Assembly: GCA_030600865.1 (NCBI GenBank) | Contig: JAUVUS010000192.1 | Location: forward strand, 1-5,588 | DNA from: Bacteroidales bacterium | GTDB lineage: Bacteria; Bacteroidota; Bacteroidia; Bacteroidales; UBA12077 | Length of the DNA: 5,588 nucleotides | Direction: 5' to 3' | Shown: one piece after another, positions 1 to 5,588 of the stretch | Layout of the letters: the number at the start of each line of letters is the position of its first letter | How positions within the stretch are numbered: the stretch's first letter is position 1 | Notes under the pieces: generated by a model | Seen by the model: only the letters and a program-made list of their open reading frames with translations | The model's database searches: none | Told to the model about the DNA's origin: nothing | Position numbers and translations under genes: made by a program

Positions 1-456
1 ACTATAAAGCGAAACTTCGATTTTTATGAGTCCAAAACTGTTCATGAATCATCATTATCCCCTTGTATTCATAATATATTAGCAGCAAAGTTAGGATACA
101 AAGAAAAAGCTTACGATCTATATCTCCGCACGGCGCGATTAGATATTGATGATTATAACGATGAAGTTAATCAGGGTTTGCATATTACAAGTATGGCTGG
201 GACGTACTTGTCTATTGTTGAAGGCTTTGGAGGTATGAGGTTAAAAAATGAAGAATTATATTTTAATCCATTCATCCCTGAAAAATGGAAATTATATTCG
301 TTTATAGTAAAATACAAGGGAAACCATATAAAAGTTGAAGTTACAAAAGAAAAAATTGTTGTCATAAATCAAAACGGAGAAACTGCCAAAGTATTTATCC
401 GTGGTGTAGAATACAACATAAAAGAAAGAGAATCAATAGAATTTTACTGTAATTAA
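1..456 (+). CDS. GH65 disaccharide phosphorylase (maltose/kojibiose-type), C-terminal fragment
   Basis: Glycoside hydrolase family 65 members are cytoplasmic enzymes that use phosphate to split alpha-glucobioses such as maltose into beta-glucose 1-phosphate and glucose. Frame 1 is open from the first base, so the gene starts outside the window; 151 residues are visible, about the last fifth of a family that is usually near 750-780 residues. The stretch from NFDFYESKTVHESSLSP (about codons 5-21), through LAAKLGYKEKAYDLYLRTAR, to HITSMAGTYLSIVEGFGG (about 61-78) matches the conserved end of the catalytic (alpha/alpha)6 barrel. The paired serines after TVHE lie in a region that contributes phosphate ligands in family structures (from memory). 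The last 70 or so residues are the small beta-rich GH65 C-terminal domain. The catalytic Glu lies upstream and cannot be checked, and substrate (maltose, kojibiose, trehalose or nigerose) cannot be settled from this part. The next gene starts 12 nt after the stop, which suggests one operon. Confidence 0.93.
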   Translation, partial: TIKRNFDFYESKTVHESSLSPCIHNILAAKLGYKEKAYDLYLRTARLDIDDYNDEVNQGLHITSMAGTYLSIVEGFGGMRLKNEELYFNPFIPEKWKLYSFIVKYKGNHIKVEVTKEKIVVINQNGETAKVFIRGVEYNIKERESIEFYCN

Positions 457-468
457 ATTAAAAAAATA

Positions 469-2820
469 ATGAAAAAAATTACACTTGTTTTTTTAACTGT
501 TGTTATAGCTTTTACAAGCTGTATAAAGAATAACACTGAAATTCCTGAAAATTCAGAAATGTATGAGTTTGCATCACCTGTTTATGCAAGTGAAGAAGGA
601 ACTGATATATTTCTTGATGGTTATTTCAAAAAAACTGATTTAATAGATTCTGTTACTATTATAAATTATACTACCGATCTGACAGAAAATAAAAAATGGT
701 TAAAAATCTCACCATCAGAAAATGCAAGAGCAATTGAAAAACTAACGATTTGGATAAATAGTTATTCATATTCACTTGTAATATTGCTCGATAAAAAAGT
801 AGAATATACAATTCAATTTGATCCAAAAGGGAAACAATATAAATCGGTACAAGTTGCCGGAAATATAAATTCCTGGACACCTGGCGAAAATTTTATTTTC
901 GAAGACAATATTTGGAAATATAAATTAAAACTGGCACCTGGTAAATATCATTATCAACTGGTAATTGATGGAGAATGGATTTTAGATCCTGTAAATCCAA
1001 TAAACGAAAGTAATAATATAGGAGGATTTAATTCTGTATTAACTATTGATGATCCGAATGTTAATGCACCTAAACTTTTAACCGATAGTTTTTCTAATGA
1101 CCAAATTAATATTAATCTATCAGGCAATGTTAACTCAATAATTGCTCTTTGGGATAATTTTTCAATTCCAACAAAAATTATTGAAAATAAAATTCAAATC
1201 ACAATTCCGAATATTGCTAAATCAAAAGAAAGATCTTTTATAAGAGTATGGGCATGTAATGAAAATGGATATTCCAACGATATTCTTGTTCCTTTGAATT
1301 ATGGAAAAGTAATTTCTGATATCTCCGAAATAAAACGTACCGATAAACATGCACAAGTTCTTTATTTTATGCTTGTAGATCGATTTAATAACGGGAATAA
1401 AGAAATAGACGATCCTGTTGATGATCCGGAAATTGCCGAAAAGGCTAACTACATGGGAGGAGATATTCAAGGGATTACAGAAAAAGTAAATGATGACTAT
1501 TTTTCTGACTTAGGAATAAGTATGATATGGCTTTCTCCTATAACTCAAAATCCACTTGGAGGTTATGTTGAGTATCCTGCACCTCATAGAAAATATTCAG
1601 GTTACCATGGATATTGGCCAATAACATTAACAACTATCGACCATAGGTTCGGCAACTCTGATGATTTACATACTTTAGTTGATGTTACACACAAAAATGA
1701 TATGAATATCATACTGGACTATGTTTCAAATCATGTTCATGCGGAAAACAAGATATACCAAACACATCCTGAATGGGCTACAACTCTTGATTTACCTGAT
1801 GGTACAAAAAATATCAGAATTTGGGATGAGCATAGACTTACAACATGGTTCGATACTTTTCTACCTACTTTAAATTTTGATATTCCTGAAGTTGAAGAAT
1901 TAATGTCTGATTCGGCTAAATTTTGGATCGACAATTATAATGTTGATGGATTTAGACACGATGCGACCAAGCATATTCCTAAACCATATTGGAGATCTCT
2001 AACGAAAAAACTAAGAGATGGAACTAACAAAGAATTCATTTTCCAGATTGGAGAAACTTTTGGAAGTCGGGAACTAATCAGAAGTTATGTTGGTACAGAT
2101 ATGTTAGATGGTCAGTTTGATTTTAATCTATATTTTGATATGCGAAATAATTTTGCCCAAGAATCAGAACCTTTATCAAGCCTAACAGCATCACTTAAAG
2201 AAAGTCTAAAATATTATGGACATCATTCTCTAATGGGTAATATTACCGGAAATCATGATTTACCAAGATTTATTACATATGCCAGTGGAGCTTTAAGATT
2301 TGATGAAGATGATAAAGAAGCAGGATGGAATCGAGATATTCAGATTAAGGATACAGCCGGATATTACAGACTATTGCAAGTAACTACTTTTATAAATACG
2401 ATTCCAGGCATTCCGGTAATATATTACGGCGATGAAATAGGTATGCCAGGAGCTGGAGATCCAGATAACAGAAGGCCTATGAAGTTTGACAACTTAACAA
2501 AACTTGAAAAACTTGTTAGAGATAATACAAGTAAAATAGTTAAGTTACGAAGAAATAATTTAGAGTTAATTTATGGCGATATCATTATTCTGTACTCCGA
2601 CAATGAGAGTTTAGTTTATGCAAGAAAATATTTCGACGAAGTAAGTATTATAGCCTTTAATAAAAGTGGTCATAAAAAGGATATCACAATTGATTTGCCG
2701 GAATCTTTAAACTATAATGTTTGGAATTCTAACTTCGAAAACAATTATATTTTTAATGAAGAAAATCAACTAATTTTAAACTTAGAAGCTTTATCTTATG
2801 AAATTCTAAACAACAATTAG
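469..2820 (+). CDS. Lipoprotein alpha-amylase family (GH13) enzyme with CBM48-like domain
   Basis: Predicted to hydrolyse alpha-1,4-glucan (starch, glycogen or maltodextrin) as a lipid-anchored envelope protein. The first 18 residues form a lipoprotein signal peptide ending in FTSC (Cys18). Residues about 31-110 are a beta-rich N-terminal region. Residues about 112-195 resemble CBM48/AMPK-beta glycogen-binding domains, with W136, W170, DP at 173-174 and N188 in the expected places. Residues about 198-280 look like another beta-sandwich. The GH13 barrel starts near residue 296 (VLYFMLVDRF). Conserved regions are DYVSNH (417-422), GFRHD with nucleophile D498, acid/base E529 in QIGET, and GNHD with D597; GYHGYWP (378-384) supplies the usual subsite His. 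Residues about 690-783 form the C-terminal beta domain. The family residues are intact, so an active enzyme is likely. The ATG is chosen because it gives a full signal peptide 12 nt after the GH65 stop; the leader is A-rich without a Shine-Dalgarno. Subfamily (alpha-amylase, neopullulanase or cyclomaltodextrinase-like) is unresolved. Confidence 0.93.
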   Translation: MKKITLVFLTVVIAFTSCIKNNTEIPENSEMYEFASPVYASEEGTDIFLDGYFKKTDLIDSVTIINYTTDLTENKKWLKISPSENARAIEKLTIWINSYSYSLVILLDKKVEYTIQFDPKGKQYKSVQVAGNINSWTPGENFIFEDNIWKYKLKLAPGKYHYQLVIDGEWILDPVNPINESNNIGGFNSVLTIDDPNVNAPKLLTDSFSNDQININLSGNVNSIIALWDNFSIPTKIIENKIQITIPNIAKSKERSFIRVWACNENGYSNDILVPLNYGKVISDISEIKRTDKHAQVLYFMLVDRFNNGNKEIDDPVDDPEIAEKANYMGGDIQGITEKVNDDYFSDLGISMIWLSPITQNPLGGYVEYPAPHRKYSGYHGYWPITLTTIDHRFGNSDDLHTLVDVTHKNDMNIILDYVSNHVHAENKIYQTHPEWATTLDLPDGTKNIRIWDEHRLTTWFDTFLPTLNFDIPEVEELMSDSAKFWIDNYNVDGFRHDATKHIPKPYWRSLTKKLRDGTNKEFIFQIGETFGSRELIRSYVGTDMLDGQFDFNLYFDMRNNFAQESEPLSSLTASLKESLKYYGHHSLMGNITGNHDLPRFITYASGALRFDEDDKEAGWNRDIQIKDTAGYYRLLQVTTFINTIPGIPVIYYGDEIGMPGAGDPDNRRPMKFDNLTKLEKLVRDNTSKIVKLRRNNLELIYGDIIILYSDNESLVYARKYFDEVSIIAFNKSGHKKDITIDLPESLNYNVWNSNFENNYIFNEENQLILNLEALSYEILNNN

Positions 2821-2844
2821 GAAGAGAGTTTATTTGAACCAAAG

Positions 2845-2878
2845 AAAACGGCCCTTATATTTTTAAGAGCCGTTTTTT
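2845..2878. terminator. Bidirectional intrinsic terminator between convergent genes
   Basis: AAAACGGC (2845-2852) pairs perfectly with GCCGTTTT (2869-2876). The stem extends inward, after one C/A mismatch, by CTT/AAG. A run of six T (2873-2878) follows on the plus strand, and an A-rich stretch (2841-2848) gives T residues on the minus strand. It lies 24 nt after the amylase stop and about 18 nt after the phosphofructokinase stop on the opposite strand, so it can end both transcripts. Confidence 0.85.
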
Positions 2879-2895
2879 ATTTTTATAAATAATAT

Positions 2896-3990
2896 TTAAT
2901 CTCCAAAACTAATTCCAACACCTCGCGCATTTATCATTAATGCTGTATCCGAAGTTACTAAATTTGGCTTTTGAATAGCTTCCTTAAGTGGAACAGATGT
3001 AATATGTGGATGACGATATGAAACCATTTCTCCAAATTTACCCTCCAATACCATTTCAAAAGCATGCACTCCAAACTGTGTTGCCAGAACACGGTCGTAA
3101 GCAATTGGAACTCCTCCACGTTGTATATGACCTAATACTGCTTTACGCATATCATGCTTAATTCCAGCTTCTTTTAACTCTTCAACAAGTCTGGAAGCAG
3201 CACCAGATAATTTAGCATTCCTATATCCTATTTCATCATTTTTTTCTTTTGAACTCTCCTTGCCAATAGCACGAGCACCTTCAGCAATTACTATTATTGT
3301 AAATCCACGATCTCTTCTAAACCTATTATTGATTTTTTCAAGAACCTTGTTAACATCATACGGTATTTCGGGAATAAGGCAAATCTCAGCACCACCTGCA
3401 ACTGCAGCATTCATAGCAATCCAGCCTGCATCGCGCCCCATAACTTCAAGAACCATAACTCTATTATGACTGGCCGCAGTAGTTACTAATTTATCAACAG
3501 CTTCAGTAGCAATCTGAATAGCAGTTTGATATCCAAAAGTGGTATCAGTTGCCGATAAATCATTATCAATAGTTTTCGGAACACCAATTATATTTAATCC
3601 TTTTTCATATAAGGCCTGTGATATTTGCTGTGAACCGTCACCTCCTATATTTATCACGGCATCAACACCCATATACATAAGTTTACGAATCATTTCCTCG
3701 GAACGATCAACAGTTGACCATTTTCCATCTTTATCTTTTATTGGCCAGGCAAAAGGGCCCCCTTTGTTTGTAGTCTCAATAATAGTTCCTCCCCGGAAAT
3801 GAATTCCTGCTACAGCTTGTTCATCTAATATCTTAATTTCTGTAGGTTCCCACAAAATTCCATTAAAAGCCTGAATGCTTCCTATAATCTCCCAGTCTCT
3901 CTCTTGAGATGCTCTTTTTACAATTGCTCTTATAACAGCATTTAATCCAGGGCAATCTCCACCCGCTGTTGCAATTAAAACACGTTTCAT
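2896..3990 (-). CDS. pfkA: 6-phosphofructokinase (PfkA superfamily, probably ATP-dependent)
   Basis: Cytoplasmic glycolytic enzyme that phosphorylates fructose 6-phosphate to fructose 1,6-bisphosphate. The 364-residue protein is complete and somewhat longer than E. coli PfkA (320), as in the long/mixed-substrate bacterial group. Visible motifs are the N-terminal nucleotide loop TAGGDCPGLNAVIRA (about 8-22), GGDGS (116-120), PKTIDND (138-144, with D142 as the expected catalytic base), MGRDAGW (184-190), PEIPYD (207-212, Glu208 for fructose 6-phosphate) and GHIQRGG (287-293, H288 and R291). At the two positions that track the phosphoryl donor it has Gly119, as in ATP enzymes, but Lys139, as in pyrophosphate enzymes. 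That pair is known in some ATP-dependent relatives such as trypanosomal PFK, so ATP is favoured but not proven. The ATG at 3990 fits the family N-terminus exactly; upstream is A-rich with no Shine-Dalgarno. The gene converges on the first amylase and diverges from the second. Confidence 0.95.
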   Translation of the reverse strand: MKRVLIATAGGDCPGLNAVIRAIVKRASQERDWEIIGSIQAFNGILWEPTEIKILDEQAVAGIHFRGGTIIETTNKGGPFAWPIKDKDGKWSTVDRSEEMIRKLMYMGVDAVINIGGDGSQQISQALYEKGLNIIGVPKTIDNDLSATDTTFGYQTAIQIATEAVDKLVTTAASHNRVMVLEVMGRDAGWIAMNAAVAGGAEICLIPEIPYDVNKVLEKINNRFRRDRGFTIIVIAEGARAIGKESSKEKNDEIGYRNAKLSGAASRLVEELKEAGIKHDMRKAVLGHIQRGGVPIAYDRVLATQFGVHAFEMVLEGKFGEMVSYRHPHITSVPLKEAIQKPNLVTSDTALMINARGVGISFGD

Positions 3991-4195
3991 TATAATTTCT
4001 TTTATTTGATTATTAATTAATTTTAACTAGGGAAGAAAATGCTCTATTCTCTTTAATTAGTCTGCATTCCATGCAATTTTTTGCTTTTAATTTATTATCT
4101 TTAAAAAGCAAAATAAGTAACGGTAAAAATAACAAAAAGCTTGATTTATCACAATTTTAAGACCTTAATATTATAAAAATTCAAACTTATTTAAT
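3991..4195. promoter_or_regulatory. Divergent intergenic region with two inverted repeats
   Basis: These 205 AT-rich bases separate the divergent starts of phosphofructokinase and the second amylase, so both promoters should lie here or close by. Two perfect inverted repeats are visible: TGCAT-TCC-ATGCA (4063-4075) and TTTTGCTTTT (4079-4088) with AAAAGCAAAA (4104-4113), separated by 15 nt. They sit 4 nt apart near the middle of the gap. Either could be a regulator-binding site, or the longer one an RNA hairpin. I found no convincing Bacteroidota -33/-7 promoter pair (TTTG and TAnnTTTG at normal spacing) in this gap for either gene, and no small ORF that I would support. Confidence 0.4.
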
Positions 4196-5377
4196 ATGAA
4201 AACACAAAAACTGACACTTAAAGCCAGAACGTTGATAATCTACATCTTAACCTTAACTTTGTTTATAGCATGTAAACCTGCAACAAACAATCAAGAAAAA
4301 AACACTGAATATCAAAAGGTTAAACAGGTAGAATGGAGTAAGAATCTAAGTATATATGAAGTTAATATAAGACAATATACTCCTGAAGGAACCTTTAATG
4401 CCTTTGCTGAACACTTACCTAGATTAAAAGAATTAGGAACTGATCTTTTGTGGTTAATGCCAATTCACCCGATTGGAGAAAAAAACAGGAAAGGAACAAT
4501 GGGTAGTTATTATGCAGTAAAAGATTATTACGGTATTAATCCTGAATTTGGAACCGAAGAAGATTTTATAAATCTGATCAATAAAATACATGAACTAGAA
4601 ATGTATGTTATAATTGACTGGGTTGCAAATCATTCAGCCTGGGATAATGAGCTAATTAATAAACATCCGGAATGGTATAAAAAAAATGAAGAAGGTGAAA
4701 TTGTACCTCCTGTACCAGATTGGACTGATGTAGCAGGTTTCAATTTTGAAATTCCTGAAATGCAGGATTATATGATAGATGCATTAAAATACTGGGTTAA
4801 GGATTTTAATATTGATGGTTACAGGTGTGATGTTGCCGGAATGGTTCCTGTTGAGTTTTGGAATAATGCAAGATATGAACTTGATAAAATAAAGCCGGTT
4901 TTTATGCTTGCCGAAGCTGATGAACCTGAATTACACGAGTATGCCTTTGACATGACTTATGCATGGACGATGCATTTTCTATGGAACGAAATCGTTGAAG
5001 GGAAAAAAACAGTTGATGATTTAATTAATCAATACGAAACTGAAAAAACTAAATACAATTTATCCGACTATAGAATGAACTTTACCAGCAACCATGATGA
5101 GAACTCGTGGAAAGGAACTGCCATTGAACGATTAGGAGATGCAACAAAAGTATTTGCTGTTTTATCGGTTACGGCTCCGGGAATGCCCGTGACCTTGACC
5201 TTGTGGTTCCTCACGGGGCGAGCACTCTGCTGTGCGACGGGTACGAAGCCACCTGTCTCGCGCAGGCCCTTGGGGATGAGACCACCGAGGCCGTGGCCAC
5301 GGTTTTCAAGCCCTATGTCGGGCACATGCTCGCCGCCAGTGGGATCATCGAAACGATCTGCGCCCTGCTGGCCGTGA
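4196..5377 (+). CDS. Lipoprotein alpha-amylase family (GH13) enzyme, truncated at a chimeric junction
   Basis: A second envelope GH13 enzyme, predicted to act on alpha-glucans. The N-terminus is a lipoprotein signal peptide with FIAC (Cys26); there is no starch-binding domain, and the barrel starts at about residue 47 (WSKNLSIYEVNIRQY). Conserved regions are DWVANH (141-146), GYRCD with nucleophile D212, LAEAD with acid/base E240, and TSNHDEN with D301. The stretch that usually reads YHGY reads GSYYAVKDYYGINPEFGT, so the common His is replaced. Family identity is continuous up to TAPGMP (residues 326-331, ending near 5188), where relatives continue with a hydrophobic strand and a GQE-type motif. 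From residue 332 the frame runs through GC-rich DNA coding for another protein in another frame, giving a meaningless Arg/Pro/Cys-rich tail of 62 residues before the stop at 5375-5377. The last barrel strand and the C-terminal domain are therefore missing. Treat only residues 1-331 as real. The start gives a good signal peptide; no Shine-Dalgarno is present. Confidence 0.85.
   Translation: MKTQKLTLKARTLIIYILTLTLFIACKPATNNQEKNTEYQKVKQVEWSKNLSIYEVNIRQYTPEGTFNAFAEHLPRLKELGTDLLWLMPIHPIGEKNRKGTMGSYYAVKDYYGINPEFGTEEDFINLINKIHELEMYVIIDWVANHSAWDNELINKHPEWYKKNEEGEIVPPVPDWTDVAGFNFEIPEMQDYMIDALKYWVKDFNIDGYRCDVAGMVPVEFWNNARYELDKIKPVFMLAEADEPELHEYAFDMTYAWTMHFLWNEIVEGKKTVDDLINQYETEKTKYNLSDYRMNFTSNHDENSWKGTAIERLGDATKVFAVLSVTAPGMPVTLTLWFLTGRALCCATGTKPPVSRRPLGMRPPRPWPRFSSPMSGTCSPPVGSSKRSAPCWP
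5183..5191. other. Chimeric junction between AT-rich and GC-rich DNA
   Basis: Amylase-family codons continue through CCC at 5186-5188. The beta-ketoacyl synthase frame becomes recognisable from about CGT at 5188-5190, one frame away. Composition changes from roughly 25-37% to about 65% G+C over a few dozen bases. Because both proteins can claim the same bases, the exact breakpoint is uncertain by several nucleotides and may involve short shared sequence. No insertion-sequence ends, tRNA or direct repeat is seen here. Confidence 0.8.
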
Positions 5378-5538
5378 GGCGTAAATGTGTACCGGCCACC
5401 CTGCACTCGCGACCGGACAAGGTGCAGCTGCCGGTTCCACTAACCACCGTGGCGGTGAACCGCCCAATAGGGACGGTTCTCAAGCTATCGACCGGGTTCA
5501 CCGGCCACGATGCCGCATCTCTGTTTCAGCAACCGTGA
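5188..5538 (+). CDS. Beta-ketoacyl-ACP synthase (FabF-like), C-terminal fragment
   Basis: The last 116 residues of a condensing enzyme that extends acyl chains on an acyl carrier protein in fatty acid, polyketide or aryl-polyene-type synthesis. The motif VVPHGAST (His at 5212-5214) matches the NAHGTST segment with the first catalytic His. FKPYVGHMLAASG (Lys at 5308-5310, His at 5323-5325) matches the K...GHxxGAAG segment with the second His. TGFTGHDAASLF near the end matches the GFGGHNA segment. The N-terminal half with the active-site Cys is absent because the sequence changes identity at about 5188; the GTG at 5203 is an internal codon, not a start. About 65% G+C and high-GC codon use differ completely from all upstream genes. 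PHGAST instead of AHGTST, and a short loop before FKPYVGH, set it apart from housekeeping FabF, so a specialised synthase is possible. The stop overlaps a GTG of a following frame. Confidence 0.85.
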   Translation, partial: RDLDLVVPHGASTLLCDGYEATCLAQALGDETTEAVATVFKPYVGHMLAASGIIETICALLAVRRKCVPATLHSRPDKVQLPVPLTTVAVNRPIGTVLKLSTGFTGHDAASLFQQP

Positions 5539-5585
5539 CCGTTCACGGCACCGGGGGCGGTCTCTCCGCCGGTCCGCGGGAATAA
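5535..5585 (+). CDS. Possible start of a downstream gene (GTG frame overlapping the synthase stop)
   Basis: A GTG at 5535-5537 overlaps the synthase TGA at 5536-5538 in a GTGA arrangement, common for translationally coupled genes. It encodes VTVHGTGGGLSAGPRE before a TAA at 5583-5585. The start loosely resembles the VxITGxGxVSxxG beginning of another beta-ketoacyl synthase or chain-length factor, which often follows in such operons. The TAA is only three bases from the window end, so a true short reading frame, an edge error and a chance frame cannot be told apart. Confidence 0.2.
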   Translation: MTVHGTGGGLSAGPRE

Positions 5586-5588
5586 CTA

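Noticed and set aside
178..456. A separate small 92-residue gene starting at TTG 178
   Set aside because: The frame is open to position 1, and the upstream codons match GH65 continuously, so 178 is internal.
3260..3802. Plus-strand open frames inside the phosphofructokinase gene
   Set aside because: They lie opposite a strongly conserved gene, have no recognisable motifs and lack credible start regions.
4182..4208. Bacteroidota-type -7 box TAAGTTTG on the minus strand (4189-4182) for phosphofructokinase
   Set aside because: The only TTTG upstream is about 15 nt away rather than 19-21, lies in the second amylase gene, and would leave a leader of almost 190 nt.
5150..5230. Insertion sequence, integrase attachment site or phage boundary at the junction
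   Set aside because: No terminal inverted repeat, target duplication, tRNA end or recombinase gene is visible on either side.
4196..5377. A genuine amylase-ketoacyl synthase fusion protein
   Set aside because: The synthase is in a different frame from the amylase, so the read-through product contains no synthase sequence; its last 62 residues have no family resemblance.
5068..5501. Minus-strand open frames across and after the junction
   Set aside because: One spans two unrelated DNA pieces, and both are opposite the conserved synthase or amylase; long chance frames are expected in GC-rich DNA.
5556..5570. GGCGG-tctct-CCGCC hairpin as a terminator
   Set aside because: There is no T-run after it, and short GC hairpins are common by chance in this composition.
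1..5588. CRISPR array, tRNA, rRNA, riboswitch or toxin-antitoxin pair
   Set aside because: I saw no repeat-spacer pattern, cloverleaf or conserved RNA segment, and no paired small genes in the intergenic gaps.

Overview
The window is made of two pieces that do not belong to the same kind of genome. Positions 1 to about 5188 are strongly AT-rich (single 60-base lines count 14/60 G+C at 2521 and 22/60 at 4861). The genes there are typical of Bacteroidota, probably a Bacteroidales-like or related anaerobe: lipoprotein signal peptides with a Cys lipobox, A-rich start regions without a Shine-Dalgarno motif, and a GH65 phosphorylase next to a surface amylase. From about 5188 to the end the sequence is about 65% G+C (39/60 at both 5221 and 5401), with codon use of a high-GC bacterium. 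The assignment to Bacteroidota rests on protein style only.

Layout: (1) 1-456 (+), the C-terminal end of a GH65 maltose/kojibiose-type phosphorylase, cut by the window start. (2) 469-2820 (+), 12 nt downstream and probably in the same operon, a complete 783-residue lipoprotein alpha-amylase-family enzyme (CBM48-like domain plus GH13). (3) A hairpin terminator at 2845-2878, placed to serve both converging transcripts. (4) 2896-3990 (-), a complete 364-residue 6-phosphofructokinase. (5) A 205-bp divergent intergenic region with two perfect inverted repeats. (6) From 4196 (+), a second lipoprotein GH13 amylase that keeps its catalytic residues but loses family identity at about residue 331. (7) 5188-5538 (+), the C-terminal 116 residues of a beta-ketoacyl-ACP synthase in a different frame, followed by a GTG frame that overlaps its stop and runs to the window edge.

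The AT-rich genes form a coherent maltodextrin-to-glycolysis set. Lipid-anchored GH13 enzymes would cut starch or glycogen outside the cytoplasm, GH65 would phosphorolyse the resulting disaccharide to beta-glucose 1-phosphate and glucose, and phosphofructokinase would commit hexose phosphate to glycolysis. No SusC/SusD, transporter, beta-phosphoglucomutase or regulator lies in the window.

The most notable observation is the abrupt join near 5188: two unrelated genes, both broken, in different frames, with a sharp composition change and no mobile-element signature. A chimeric contig or clone is the simplest explanation. I see no convincing previously undescribed system here.
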